Assembly: GCA_015680685.1 (NCBI GenBank)
Contig: MNCI01034627.1
Span: 1,233,332 to 1,297,331, forward strand
DNA from: Gnetum montanum
Lineage: Eukaryota; Streptophyta; Gnetopsida; Gnetales; Gnetaceae
DNA: 64,000 bases
Direction: 5' to 3'
The position numbers and the translations under genes were made by a program. The notes beneath the pieces are model-generated. The model was not told where the DNA came from and made no database searches. It saw nothing but the letters and a program-made list of their open reading frames with translations. Positions within the stretch are counted from its first letter, which is position 1. Each line of letters opens with the position of its first letter. Positions 12,451-25,918 of this stretch are shown piece after piece.

Positions 12451-15400
12451 CACTTTGTAATAGTCTTCCTATGTGTTTGTCTGCATGTTTTGTTGACAAC
12501 TTGTGTTTGTGCTTTGTTTAGACTATGGTGGAAATGGCTAATTTAAATAGTAATTAAAATTTGTTGACTAGATATTTATATGTATTATGATTAAATGTTT
12601 AAATACTTTATGCATAAGAAATATGCTTTAAAATACATGCTAGGAATGTTTTAAAGTAATAATAATAAATGTATGGGAAAACAAAATATTTTCTATTCTA
12701 TTTCAATAGAGATGTTGAGAAACAAAAGAAAAATAAAGGACAATACTCTATGGTGTGCCTCGATAGCTAAAACATGTATGTTGAGAGGCAAAAGAATGCT
12801 CATACTAAGGAATTTGACCTATAAACTAAGTTGGAGGAACCTGACCCATGAATCAGGGATATTATGTGCAAATATCATAACTTTATATTTTATTTTTAAA
12901 TGTGATGCATTGCTCTTTTTATTTTCAAATAGTAGAGTATAAGTACCCTCTCCATGGTTGTAAAAAGGTCATGTGATGGCCTTTCAAGGCTTGTAAGATG
13001 ATGGAAAAATTCACATTGCTGATGACATGAAAAAGAAGGTGCCTTATTTGATTATGGATCCTAAACTTCCCTTATCATGAATTTATTTTAAAAACTCTTT
13101 CCTTGCATCTTATGAAAATTTTGAATGATAAAGAGATAGATATTATGCTCTAATTTTTTATAATTATCAAGAGGAATTGAACCTAAGATCTAGCAAAATT
13201 TGAATTCTAAAATATCAAAAATTTTTGATTTAGGAATTGAACCTACAACATGTGAATATCCATATTTTATTGATTTTTTATAGTGATCATGAAGAGAATT
13301 AAACTCATGACTCATTATTAAAGAAAAAAGAGAGAAATTTGAAAGGAAAGAAATGAAAAAAATAGTTCCCAAAAAGTTAGTTACAAGAAACCATTCATAA
13401 TCCCTTATTCCACCTACAAATAGAAAGAGGAGGAAAGGAAAAGAAAAAACATAATAAAAATGTAGCTGAGTAGAACAAGAAAAGGGGATACATCAGTAGC
13501 GAGTATGGCTAGTGTGACATCTTATCCCTGGATGTCATAAAAAATGTCAAATATACAATATATTAAACATTATGCATACAAAGAAAATATACCAAATGTG
13601 AAATATATGTTATATTCAACATTATGTATAAAGGAAATAATAGGAAAAATGCATAAATAGAAATAAAAGGATGCTTTATTGATATGGAATAGCATATTCA
13701 GTTTATGCTCCAAGAGTATTCCTTGGGGTTTTCTTCCTTTCACATCTATCCGTTAGAGACAATCCAACACTACCACCGTAGTTAGGCCTATAATCTTGGA
13801 CAAAAGGGATGGCCAGTCTAGTTCATGTCCTACTTCACTTGGCTTTCCATGAATTGCCTATACTATCTCCACCACTCCATGCTGGCATGACCTATAATCC
13901 TAGGTATAAATGCCTTAGGTCAAACCCCCAAAGATTACCTTAAGAGACATGTTTATTATTGCCCTTTTGGGTCTCAATTACAACTATCCTTTTGGGTCTT
14001 ATTAAGATAATAATAACACTTATTATGAATAGACATAATCTTCATTAGGTAGTAGCATCATTTGGGAATGGGGATGAGATAGCTAAGAAGGAAGAGAAGA
14101 TTGTGGCTACTATAGGATATAGAAAGGAGAAAGAAACAAGTGCTACATAGTAATCCAATATTATGATAATTCCTCCTAATAAGAAAGATATTCAAGAAAG
14201 GAGTTAAAATGATCCATCTTTGTTATGTTTGATAATGGCTAGCAAGGGCTAATTTTGTTAAAATTCTCTCACTTCTTGCTTGCCTAACCACCTTCATAAT
14301 GGTTGTATGAAATTATCAAGATTGTTGTTGTAAGCTTAGATTGTTGAAAATGTTATTACTGTTTTTGGATCTCTCTAGTCATCCTCTACACTCTCACACC
14401 TAACTAACTTGGATGAGAGTTATTTTTGTAATTATTTAGAAACACCCATAATGATTTCAAGCATTTTTGACAAAAGATTACCAAAAAGGGCCAATGATCC
14501 CTAATATGAGGATTGGTACCACCGGTAGAAAGTGAAAGTGTCATTGGGCCCATGGGTAATTTTGAATGTTTTAAAATTGTTGAATTCTTGGGGTTTTGGT
14601 TGGAATTTGGTTAATGAACCCTTCCCCTTTGAATGCATAAATCTTGGATATGAATCTTAAATTATACTTTTTTTCCCTATACCTTCACAAGTTTGATTTT
14701 GATATCTTTCTATAAGTTGATGGAGTAGGAGAAAACCTAGGCTGTTAATTTGTGGTTATGATCAATCTATTCTCTGTTATTGAACATATAAATTTTTGAT
14801 TAAATGATTAATGGTAAAATGGTTACAACAGTTAAATTCAGATGATCTTGTTTTATATGTTACTTGAAATTCTGAAATATTATTATGTGATTGAACAAAT
14901 CTAAGATTATTAATGTATCTAATTTTTTGGTCATTTATTTAGTTTACAAATGTGTAAATGATCCTAATTAGATATTTCGTTTTAGGTTGAATAAAAAAAG
15001 TTTGATTTTTTTAATATGATGAATCTTGAATAGATATTTTACTATGGCTATTTCTTTTTAAAATTATCTCTTAAGTCTTAAAATTAATATTAATTAACCT
15101 ATTTTAGAGATACATCTAGGCACTATTGATTTCATTTTAATTTTATAGGTTAATGTTAGTTTGATTATTGTAGGAAGAACACCAATTGTACATTTTCTTC
15201 TTTCAACTAGCTTTCTTTCTAGGAGGCATCAACTGTTAGCTCTTGCTTCCTATGAATAGGTATTATAGCAACCACTACCACCCTTTCACCAAAGCTTCCA
15301 TCATGGATAGATATTGAGAGAATGAACATCATGATAGGTGTGAACCTTGGAACAAAAGACTAGATGAAGATGAACAAAGAATAAATTCTTCAACATTTAG

Positions 15401-16289
15401 AGGTTGGCCTTTGAAACTTTTCTCTAGAAGACCTCACACTAGAACCTTGATGTTGAAGCTAGAAATTTTAGTCGTTGGAATGGAAACCAAAAAATCCAAG
15501 CATCAGAATAGTTTTAACCTTGAATTTGAAGGACCTTTGAAAATGGGATTCAAGTACTCTAGATAGTCTAGCTAATCACCTAGGGACTTACAAAAGTGTA
15601 AATAAAAATGCAAATAGAAATGTAAATGGCTTTGGAAATGAAAATGGAAAAAAAAATAAAAAAATATAAAATTAAAGTTATAGATCTAGAATGAAAATAG
15701 GCATAGAAATCAAAATGTAAACTAAAATCTACAGAACATGAACTATAACTTTATTAAAATATAAAATAAAGAATAAGGTTCATGAAGTACAAATCTCATG
15801 CTAAAAGCACAAGATGTTTGCTCATAGAAGCTTGAAGTCCATTGGAGATTGCTATTCCACATCAACTTCATGATTCATATTCTTTCCAGCTTCAATTTCT
15901 AGCAACTTCTCATTGGCTTCCACTAGAATTAGTAATGCAGGTTACAAGTGGTATTCCACTTTTAGATATAGTATTAGTACATAGAAGTCTATATCCCTAG
16001 GGTAGGATCAATTTTGCTACCAAATTAGATGTAAAGTTGCAATGATTTTTTATGATTGTAAAATGCAAAATGTGTTATTTCTTATGTGAAGGTTCAGACC
16101 AGAATAAAGTATCTACATTGGATTTTTATAGGGTGGATTTGGCTATTTATGGATCTATACACCACTACCATGATTACTGATAGATTGGTATCAATTTATA
16201 GGTGCAAAAATCATAAAATTCTAACATAGTCATCATTTATAGTAAGTCTAGTATATATTTTAGCCATAGCATCCATCCATTTACTATAT
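12451..16289. other. AT-rich stretch, nothing recognisable
   Basis: I find no coding region, RNA gene or clear homology to the other elements in this window. The short open frames near 12,673 and 13,190 are AT-rich and show no motifs. An unrelated decayed repeat is possible, but I cannot name it. Confidence 0.5.
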
Positions 16290-16919
16290 ATAGTAAATGA
16301 ACTTTTATGACTACGTTGGTACCATCCTTACTATGTTGGCTTTGGTCGACTACACTGAGGTTGTTGAGAATGTCAAAAATTATGGAAAATGTGGAGAGAG
16401 TTGGAAACTATTGAAATGGTGAAGCCCATTGAAAAATGTTATGCTTGGATAAAAATGCTATCTATAATGGCCATTGAAGACTTGGGTTGACTACACTAGG
16501 CACTGTTGGAAATGTGGAAATTCCAATAGTCCCAATGTTGTACTTCTACTAGGTCTTGGTGGTGACTACATTGGCTACTATCATCTTCTCTTCAAAATTG
16601 ACCTTCCTGTCTACTGTAGCACCATGTCGGAATCAATGGCTCTAGAATAGTTGGGGCTATAACCCTAAAAAAACAAATATAAGTGCCAATATTAGCCATT
16701 TCCAAGATGTGTTCAGCCTTTCCAAGCCCAAATATAGACATGAGGTACCTTTCTTCACTTGGAAAGTGAGGTAATAAAAAATTTTGAGGCACATATTAGC
16801 CCCAAAAAGCTAAAGTATGTAAGATTGTATCTCATGGACTTCATATCTCATATTTACAATAAATTTTCACCTCAAGTTAAAAAATGGTATTTGCAACATA
16901 AATTTTTGGTGGTGTTTCA
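16290..16919 (-). mobile_element. Diverged LTR start, minus orientation
   Basis: Read on the minus strand, the sequence begins TGAAACACCACC at 16,919, next to a polypurine tract. It contains spaced words of the GACTACACTAGG kind that resemble the U3 words of other LTRs. The far end could not be placed. Confidence 0.5.
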
Positions 16920-17382
16920 TTAGCCCCTCTTTGTTGATGTTTGGGGGATTGACCTGAGATACATTGATAAACAATGAAAAACACCACTACAAATTTGTTA
17001 CCAACATTTTCTCTTTGCATTTGATTCAGTAGTTTTGAACCATGCCAAAGATTTCTTCTGATGATGATATAATAAAGTTATGGCAAGTTAATACAGGATA
17101 TCAAAAATATTTGTCTATATTGAGATGGTTATGAGGGTTAATAGTGAATTCCAAATTTTGACATATGGTTAGTGTGATGGAAGTGGAATTTTGAATTATC
17201 ATAAAGATCTTCACACTTCATGTTCTAGAAGTATTGGTTGCTCAACAATGTGCTTTAGAAACCAACACCTTACTCCAAGGTTTCTTTGGCCATTGAGATC
17301 CTTCCTTTGAATGTTTGGAGTCATAGGTTTGTTTCTTGATTTTATTCAACCATCCAAATTTTTGAAAATTTTGCATCTCCTC
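16920..17382 (-). mobile_element. Polypurine tract and tail remnant of a minus-strand element
   Basis: GCCCCTCTTTGTTGATG at 16,922-16,938 is the reverse complement of the family's polypurine tract and its flank. The rest is noncoding up to the next LTR. Confidence 0.55.
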
Positions 17383-19440
17383 TGAAACACCACCAATTTT
17401 GGGCTTTAGCACTTCAATTGAAAATTTTTCTAAGTGTCAAAACTTGGAAAATTTTTCTAAGTGTTGGTGCTATGCTCCCTAGTGTAGCCAACATGGCATG
17501 CATCAAGGCCTATTTTACAAAATTTTCCAAGTGTCAATAGCATCTACATGAAAATTTTTCTAAGTGTCCTACTACATTCTCTTTTTTCTTGCTATGCTCC
17601 CCGGCATAGTCAGTGTAGCACACACTTCCATGGCCAGTGCGCCCAAGTGCCAAGCCAGAAGTTGTTAGGGTTTCTTGGGATGGACAACATAGTTTAGCAA
17701 ATTTTCTATGTCCTAGGTTTCCATGCTCGCTAGACTCCCCAACATAACCAGTGTAGCACATGTTCCAGTGGCTATTTCACCCAAGTTCCAAGCCAAAAGT
17801 TGTTAGGATTTCCTAGGATGAAGAAATAGTTTAGTAAATTTTCTATCTTTTGGATTGCTATGCTCCCTAGTGTAGCCAATGTAGCACATGTTCTAGTGGC
17901 CAGTTTTCCCAAGTGCCAAGCTAGAAGTTGTCAGGATTTCTTAGGATGGAAAAAATAGTTCAAAAAAGTTTCTATCTTTTGGGTTGGTATGCTCCCCGAT
18001 GTAGCCAGCATAGCACATGTTCTAGTGACTACTTTTACCTAAGTGTTATTCAAGAAGCTATCAAGCTAGCTCAACATGGAAGAGACATTTAGCAAATTTT
18101 CTAACTCCCAAGTCTACCTCTCCTACTATGCCCCAGAGCATAGCTAGCGTACCATGAAGGAAAACTACAAATTCTGTCAAATTTTGGCTATGTATTCCTA
18201 CTATGCTCTAGAGTGTAGCCAACATAACCAATGTTGGACATCAAAATTTTGCAAACTTAGACTAAGTGTTCTATTATGCTTTAGAGTGTAGCTAGCTTGA
18301 CACTAAAGAAAAGCCTTCGACAACCTCTAAAAGCCTCTAGAACTTAGCATCAGCCTTCATCTCCACTTTGACATTTCTCTAGCAAGCAAGATCAATAACT
18401 TGTATCTCTTTTGTACACCCATTGGTCCCCAACCGTTTTCCTACACTTGACCCTACTCAAGAGAGGGGAAGACGTAGTCTTGAAGTGTAGCCTCCAATAT
18501 GCAGTAATTTACATTATTTGTAGGTACATTGTGGTTATTCAAACTCTGGCACATGCATCTTTGTAGTGTATTCATTGTTCAGTAGTCTCTAGATACCTAT
18601 TTTAATACTGTAGAGTGTAGCACTTTGTTACTCCTATGGAAGCATAATAAAGGTTAGTATATCTCCATCTACCTTCATGCCACATGATGTACAATTCGCA
18701 TTTTATGCCACATGGTGTTTGATCCACATTTCATGCTAACCCTAGCCTTATAAATACCCCTATGTTTGTCATTCTAGGGGTTGGCAAATTAGAAGAGTAT
18801 TGGGAATTTTAGCATTCTGAGCATCCTTGGCAATCTCACACCTAAGAACTTGAGCACACCTAGCACTTTGGACTTTGGTGCATCCCAGAACATAGTTCAT
18901 CATTTTACCTGCAGAAGACATCAACAGCTAACCTAGCATATTTAGTCCCCATGAAAGCCATCAGTTCTATGTCCCAGACTTCCTAGAGACTATGACTACA
19001 CTACTACACTACCTTTGTACCTACCTGTACACCACGTACCTCTCTCACATCTTTTCCTACAATAGCTACACTTCCTCGTTTGGGGCAATGCACTTTTATT
19101 CTTAAGTTTCGTTGCCTTTCTCAAGCATTTTTCTTTGGTATTCAGCATAACACTTGCATTTTCTCATTGTTTCATACATATTTTCATGTTTACATAATTG
19201 TTCTTAGGCTGGGACACCTTGCTACACTTTAGCATAGTCAACTTCAGTGCTTGCACGTAACACTACATAAGCGCCTCCTACACATGGTCATCTTAACACC
19301 TCATTAGTCCCTATCTGATCTACAAGACCATTCAAGGCACCTTGTTTCTATTTTCTAGCATGGACCTCACACAGACTTGGGGTTAGGTTGTATGCCAGCT
19401 AACCTCTTAATGTTTCAACCACTAACATTTTCAATCATCA
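17383..19440 (+). mobile_element. 5' LTR of element 4
   Basis: The LTR runs from TGAAACACC to TCAATCATCA, 2,058 bp. No polypurine tract precedes it, as expected for a 5' LTR. U3 contains about four tandem units of 128-138 bp (17,580-18,060), each ending in a short inverted repeat and GTAGCACA. A TATA box (TATAAATA) is at 18,749-18,756. The block AGTCCCTATCTGATC near 19,306 is shared with other LTRs. Confidence 0.85.
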
Positions 19441-19447
19441 TAGTTTT

Positions 19448-19465
19448 TGGTGGTAGAAGGATGGC
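19448..19465 (+). promoter_or_regulatory. Primer-binding-site-like sequence, element 4
   Basis: TGGTGGTAGAAGGATGGC lies seven bases after the LTR end. Element 5 has TGGTGCTAGAAGGAGGAC at the equivalent place. It begins TGG, as a tRNA 3' end complement should. I do not assign the tRNA. Confidence 0.55.
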
Positions 19466-20041
19466 CTTCCATTTCTTCTGTGTTCAAGGGTAGTATCATG
19501 TTCTTTCTGCACCTCTATTACTAGTTTCAAGCTAGTGTAGACATAACACCCCTATGGAATTACCATGGCAAGAGCTAGATCATAGGCCAACGCAAAAGTT
19601 GTTTACAATTCAATCAATGTAGATTGGCCCTAATTGTTTATTGCCCTAGAACCCCATAGGAAAAGAGCCTATCTATATTATTTGTCTCAAGATTTAGGTG
19701 TTCTAGAGAGCATAACAACCCCTTAGAGCATAGCATGCATAATGCTAGAGTTAGTCACATTTTAGTAGTTCTTCTAGAGTTAGTCATTTTTTGTCTTGTT
19801 TTCACAATTTTTCATACTTAGCCATTTTTTCAAACATTTTCTACACTTAACAATTTTTTGTTTAGTGCTATCATTTCATACATTTTTACATAATAACATG
19901 AATCCTATAAACCCTTCAACATCTACCCTAAGCATAGAGGTGGCTTGTCCCATCTAGCAAGTGGTAGACATTAAGTCTTCACTCAGTACCATAAAGCCAC
20001 AACAATAGTCACTCATACTGCATAACCAAATTCCTAAGCAC
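19466..20041 (+). other. Untranslated leader, element 4
   Basis: This is noncoding sequence between the primer site and gag. Unlike element 5, it has no 122-bp tandem repeat. No gene is seen. Confidence 0.5.
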
Positions 20042-22900
20042 ATGGCACTCGATGATGAAAGATACAACTTCCTCTGTGCAAAGCTTTAGGTGGGTCTATC
20101 CCTAGATCACCAAAAATTAGATGTAAAGTTTAGCTTTGAAATCATACACTAGAATGGGAAGCATTTCATTCCTACACCCTATAGCTTCATCCCACTTACT
20201 GACAACTTTAGATGGTTGCTAAACCAACTCATTAGAGTAAGTGAACCTAATGAAAATGATGCAACATCAAACTATGATGAGCCCTTGTATGATGAGTAAG
20301 AGAATTTTGAGGCTCATTTAGAGAGTGGTGTCCCATTCTATGCCTTTGTCCAATAGCCCGTTTCTAGTTTTCTCCAAAACCAATCACAATCATTTGCATT
20401 CGTTGAGGTAGCAACATCACTCTCGCCACCCAGGTCCATGCCTATGGTAGCAAGCCACCAAGTACTACATGCACAACAAGGTACAGGACCCTCTCCCATC
20501 TTTTCCTTTGTCATTTTCACCCAGTCTACATAGCCTTCCCTATTTCCATCTATGATGCCTACATATTTGTATGTGCATATGATGCCCTTGTCTAAGCCAC
20601 AAATGAGTTAGGTGCCCTTCGTTCCAACCATCTCGTTGGCACCTCCAATAATAGCAAAAGACACAACCATGTGGTGGGCTCGAACCTCTGTGCCTATGGC
20701 ACAGTGGTCACACACCCAACAATACACATAGTAGAAAATGCAACAAGTGTCTCATGTGGTGGTATAGCCCACAATAGGGTAATGGGCTATTCAAATAGTA
20801 ACATGAGCAGTGCAACCGGTGCAACCAATTACATCTTCCTTGAGTTTGGACTAGGCATTCCAAATCATTCAAACACTAATAGAGGAGGTTAGATGGCTTA
20901 AAGCTACTAACTCAAAAATGGTCCATGTGATGGAGTTCTACCAAGATGACCCCATCAATCCTATGGTTCCATTGTTGACCTTGCCTTGCAGGTCCAACTT
21001 TCTTAATTTACAAAATACAATGGTGAAAGGGACCCTAATGACCAGCTTGTAACTTTTTATTTTGAATGCCTACTCCTACAAGCATGGTCTCATGCAATCA
21101 TCCACATCTTTACCATGTCCTTAACTAGTACGGCACTCAACTAGCATTGTGCCCTCCCTATGGCTTCCATATCTAGTTTGGAAGAATTGCTTAGTCAATT
21201 TGTAACTCGTCTCAAGTACAACTTGAATCTTGAGTCCATCCTAGAGCAATTAATGGACAACAATTAGGGGGTGCTAGAGCTAGTGCAAAAATTCATACAA
21301 TGATGGGGCACCTCCCTTAATAAAATGCATGAGTTAATAGTAGAGACCCACTTTCTGGCCATCTTCAAAGGTGTGGAAAATGACTTTATTAAGTCAAAAA
21401 TGTACTATTTAGTTTCATGCTTCCTTAGCCAAGCCTTTGCTCACAAAAAAAAAAGCATAGAGGACATGATAGAGGCTAGTACATACCCAACCTATGTCGC
21501 CTATAAGAATGCACACATAGAAAAGGACAAAGAAAAGGGTAAGGAAATAGTAATTATTGCAACTATAGATGATAAGGCCAAACCAAACAACACTAAACCA
21601 ATGGCCAAGGTGGCCAAAGCCCTAGCCAAAAACAACAAAGCATTAGGTTTAGGCACTGCAGGAACTAACCAACTCACACCATAAATGGTCATGGGGCAAG
21701 TTGCACCAAGGACGAACTTTAAGCACAATGATAGTTGAAAGTATACCTCATTACCTATCAAGCTATCTAAGATTTTGGACCAGTTTCTTTGTGTTGGATG
21801 CATCCAACACAAGAAAATGTTTAAGGAGACATGAAAACAACATGAGAGGTGCTATGAGGTCCTTAGAAACCCTTTAGAAACTATGCCAAATGAGCCTGTA
21901 GTTCCTAAAAAATTTAGATTGGACCAATTTTACAACTATCATCAATTGCATGTCCATGATATAGATTATTACTTGGCATTAAAGGATGACATCTAGTGCA
22001 TGATTGATCAAGGAAAACTGGTCCTTGACAATAGCAACCTCATGCACCTAGAAAACTAATCAATGAAGGTCTACAAAGATCCCCTCAATGCTAGTGGTGT
22101 AGGATACATCATCAATGCTATTAGTGTTGATGACGATGTGGAATTGGTGCATGAACCATTTGTGGTTTGTGTGCACTCTTGTAACATTAGGGCCTTGAGA
22201 TCTACTAGACCACAACCCCCTTACATCATTAGAGCACCACCTTGGGCACCCACAACACCTTTTGTGATGAGAGCCCAACAACATCTCATAGTGATGACAA
22301 CCCAGACATCCTTTGTCATTAAGTTGCCACAATGTATGAACCCCATACCTCCTTGGGGTCCTGTGTGGGAACTACTTCATACCCTGCCCATCCAAAATCG
22401 CATCCCAAGAGACCTAATGAGTGCTTCATTGAAAAAATGATTAGGAAACATTTGGAGTTAGGACCTAATAAATCCATCCCCTTGTTAGCTATCCCCATGG
22501 CCTCATCATCTCAAATTACCAATGCAAGTGTAAACAACCAACAAATGAGCATTGAGGCTTAGAAGCTTGTTGCATAGGCAAAGGCCAAATCTACTCCCTT
22601 GGAGATTCATCTCTTGGACCACATGGAGGAGGTAAGGGCTACCAAAATAACATATAGTAGAAAGGACTTCTTGAATGCATTAGCACAATTCAAACAAGAT
22701 CTTAAACAAAACAACACAACTTTGAGCCTGTACGACTTGATAATAACCTCATTTTCTCACAACAAAGAATTAGTTCACATGTTGACCTCTATTCCTATCA
22801 AGGAAGATATCCCAGTAGATGAAAAATCCATCCATGTTGTAATGCTTCCCCCACAACCTAGGAGTCAAGATCAACACCCCTCACATTTTGTGATGAAATG
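20042..22900 (+). pseudogene. gag: Ty3/gypsy gag remnant, element 4
   Basis: The frame starts MALDDERYNFLCA, matching HEHYNFLCAMVQ in the element 5 gag. The capsid-like core, with ETHFLAIFKGVENDFIKSKM, aligns with the gag of elements 5 and 6. The knuckle region (FYNYHQLHVHDIDYY, near 21,920) has lost key C and H residues. After it, PFVV/PYII-type short repeats lead to the protease. Many stops and shifts make it non-functional. Gag would form the particle that packages element RNA. Confidence 0.85.
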
Positions 22901-23590
22901 ATCAAAGTTAACACTAAAAAGGATCAGGTGACTAGTGTACCAATGCTTATAATGATTCACATAGGCTAATATAGAATCGATAGGATGCACATCAATAATA
23001 GGGTAGCAACCAATGTCATCCCATTCTTGGTCATTGACAAACTTGGTCTAGTTGACCAGATCAAGCCAACTAAAACCACATGCTTAAAATCCTTTACTAG
23101 AGCATGTGTTGTTGTAAAGGGAATGGTCATGATAGCTTTCATGGTAGGGGAGAAATTCCCCACTACTATTGAGTTCATTATTGTTGAAGAAGTGCCTGGG
23201 TTCAACCTAATTTTATGGAGGTTCTGGCTAGCCTAGTTATAGGTTGTCTCTTCACCTCTCCATCAAGAGATCCACCTACCCTATGAGGGTGGAGAGATGG
23301 TAATATATGATGACAATGTATCTCCCCTAACTATCAATAATGTTATGCAAGGAAAGGGTCAAACGTAAAGTTCTTTGAAGAAATGTTACTATTTAGGATG
23401 AAAGCCAACTCTATTCAACTAACTTACCTAAGCAACTAAGCAAAATGAGTAACCTCCTTGAGGGAACTCGTTGGGCAAAATTGCCCTTTTGTGCAATTGA
23501 TGATGGTCTAGGTGAGTATCGCCTCATGCCTTATAGGTCTTATGAGCCTCCTAATCCACATTGGGTTAGGAAACACTTACATGACTAAGG
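22901..23590 (+). pseudogene. pro: Aspartic protease remnant, element 4
   Basis: The protease shows ATNVIPFLVIDKLGL, the TTCLKSF segment and PGFNLILW, all matching elements 5 and 6. The catalytic position reads INNR at 22,991-23,002, so the aspartate is lost. The frame ends HLHD then a stop near 23,587, with a possible splice donor (AAG then GTAGTC) at 23,590. Confidence 0.8.
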
Positions 23591-23814
23591 TAGTCCCTTA
23601 GTTCATTCGCATTTCTCAGTCACCTTTTATTTTTTCTTATACAGTTACTTTTTCGTAGTTGTTTACATTTCTTTAGTTTATGCAATTTTGTTTAGTCCTT
23701 TCATTTTTTTAAAAAATATAAAAATAATAATAATAAAATAAAAATTATATATATATATATATCTATAAGAAAGGCCCACTAACCCCTAAAATTGGCAATT
23801 GACTTCCTTCTTAC
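23591..23814 (+). other. Start of the protease-RT gap, element 4
   Basis: This noncoding, T- and A-rich sequence includes an AT microsatellite at 23,746-23,762. It is the likely start of the pol intron proposed in the findings. Confidence 0.4.
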
Positions 23815-24020
23815 GCTATGGCCTAGAAAGGCCTTACATTATCGCACAGCATGCTAAGGCCTAAAATTGGCAACTTACCTTCCTTAAAATAGCAATGGCC
23901 CAAAATGGCCTTAAACTAGCAATGGCCTAAAATGATGTTAAACTAGTGATGGTCTAAAGTGGCCCTAAACTAGCAATGGCCCTTCCACCATGGCCCTAAA
24001 CTAGCATGGTGTCCACAAGA
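23815..24020 (+). repeat. Spacer motif array after protease, element 4
   Basis: Repeated units of the form GGCCTTAAACTAGCAATGG occur at least six times. The same motif family follows protease in elements 5 and 6. Confidence 0.8.
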
Positions 24021-24211
24021 GGCCTAATTACATCAACCAAATCACAAGTTAAAATTCTTGTAACATTATATAAAATAGAACAAAATGATATATAAATCAT
24101 CATCACATTACCATTAAATCATCAATAAAAAAGGCAGTTCAAGTGTACATCCAAGATAAGAACTTGTCAAAATACAAAATTTCCCAATAGAAGGACTACA
24201 TTTTTCGTCAT

Positions 24212-25760
24212 CTAGCTAGTGATGTTTGGTGGAGGTTGTAGTTCTTCTTCTTCCTCTTCCTTTGCTACTCCACTAGGGCCTACACCATCACCAAAAACCT
24301 ACTTTAAATAAAAATAAAATAAAAAATTAGCTAACAAGTAAAGTAACAAGAAACATTATCATAAAATAAATAAAAATAATTCAAACTCAACCAACCTAAG
24401 AAGGACCTGCATCCATATTTGAAGGCATGTTATCAAGGGCCATCTCCAAGCATCGGAGGATTTTTGCCTGTGATAGCTATCTCCAATCCTCCTCACTAAG
24501 GTCAATACCTGTGAGGGTCTTTCCTTTCTCCACAATTGTCCATGAGGGTAGCCCTGGTGAAAACCTAGCAGAAGAGACCTCTCTAGAAGGCACAACAATG
24601 TGTACTCCTAGGATTCCACTCACCACTCTGTTGTTGGCAAATAGTTCATAAGTCTACATGCACCAGTTGGATCGAGGAACATGTTGTAGAAATAATGCTC
24701 CACAGACTCATCTCTGTACCATTTAAGATATGCCTCGTACTCCTACTTATAGTGTTACTTATTATTCTTTTGGGTCTAGCCCCATTGATACACTTTAACA
24801 CTATAATCCTTCTAGTCCTGGTTCTTCCTTGTTAATAGATCCATTTGCAACATTTTCTTGATCACCTCCTAGGTGGCCTCATGTTTACCATAGATGGTTG
24901 ACTAGTATCTAGCATAGTCAATCTCTGCTATTCACCAAGTACCATCTACGTTGTCACGTGCTGCTAGGAAGTCATAACAAGCCTATGGATCCTCCAGTTT
25001 TGCATGCTAGCTTTTCCCCCTTTCCTAGAGCTCATGCACCCATTTCCACAAGTGCTTGTTAGTGCATCTACATTCCCACAATGCTCTCACAGATGAGAGT
25101 GTGCACTTACTTGCCTCATCATACATGTGATGGGTTACTTTCTCCACTTCAGGGAGAAATTTGAGAATAGCATCAACTTGGGCCATCGTATTTGGATCCC
25201 ACCAAAGCTAGGAACCTGTTGGTATACGATATGCAAAACAACGTTAGCTATGAACCAAGTAGTAAATTGGTAGAGTAAGATAAGTAAACATGGACATACC
25301 AATCTCATGATCCAGTTGCTATATACAGTCCATCATGTTATCTACTAAGGCTTGCATGAAAATAAACTTATCAAGTACCTCAGTCCATGGCTACATGCAA
25401 AAGGTAGATGTGGATGCTGGACCCTTAGTAGGAACACCAGTGGCTGCAATACAACACATTTGGTAATTATCAGATAGCCAAAATTCAAGGGTTGTAATGG
25501 TTAAAAAATATAAAACAAGAAAAGGAAGATGGAAATGCAAAGCTCCTACCTAACAAGCCCTCAAATGTGAGAGCAAGGGAATTGCCCATCTACACACCCT
25601 TAAAGAAATTTTCAAAGTCACCCCCTTCAAACTGTAGCAACCCTACTTCCTCTAGTTGTTGTAGCACCTCTACAACTTCTTGCTCCTCTTCCTCTAGTGC
25701 CTGTTCCTTGGTTTAAGGAGGGACATCATCCACTATGGGCTTTGCTACTACTATAGGGGC
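24212..25760 (-). pseudogene. Antisense cargo gene, copy B (3' half)
   Basis: The gene is read on the minus strand as exons 25,760-25,550 (acidic, with LQQLEEVGLLQF), 25,443-25,300 (PWTEVLDKF), 25,215 to about 24,404 (FLPEVEKV, IVEKGKTLTGIDL) and 24,298-24,212 (GDGVGPSGVAKEEEE, then stop). Introns are bounded by donors such as GTAGGAGC and GTATGTCC and acceptors such as TGTATTGCAG and TACCAACAG. All boundaries coincide with those in copy D, and the first donor also coincides with copy C. It lies antisense to the gag-protease of element 4, with the motif array between them. The 5' half is replaced by an LTR that ends in the intron before the acidic exon. Four of five in-frame stops I read are TAG. 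Confidence 0.75.
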
Positions 25761-25918
25761 CTGGTTACCCACATCACATAATTTAGGATTAGGATTTTTA
25801 ATTAGTATAGCATAGTATAGTATATCATAGTAGTATCAAATGATTCATACTTGTGATTCTTGAACATAAATCATAAAAACTCAAATAGATTTTTCTACCA
25901 CATTCCTCCACCTCACTA

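Noticed and set aside
12451-16289. A hidden host gene in the AT-rich stretch
   Set aside because: No frame has recognisable motifs, and no consistent splice-bounded exons could be assembled.
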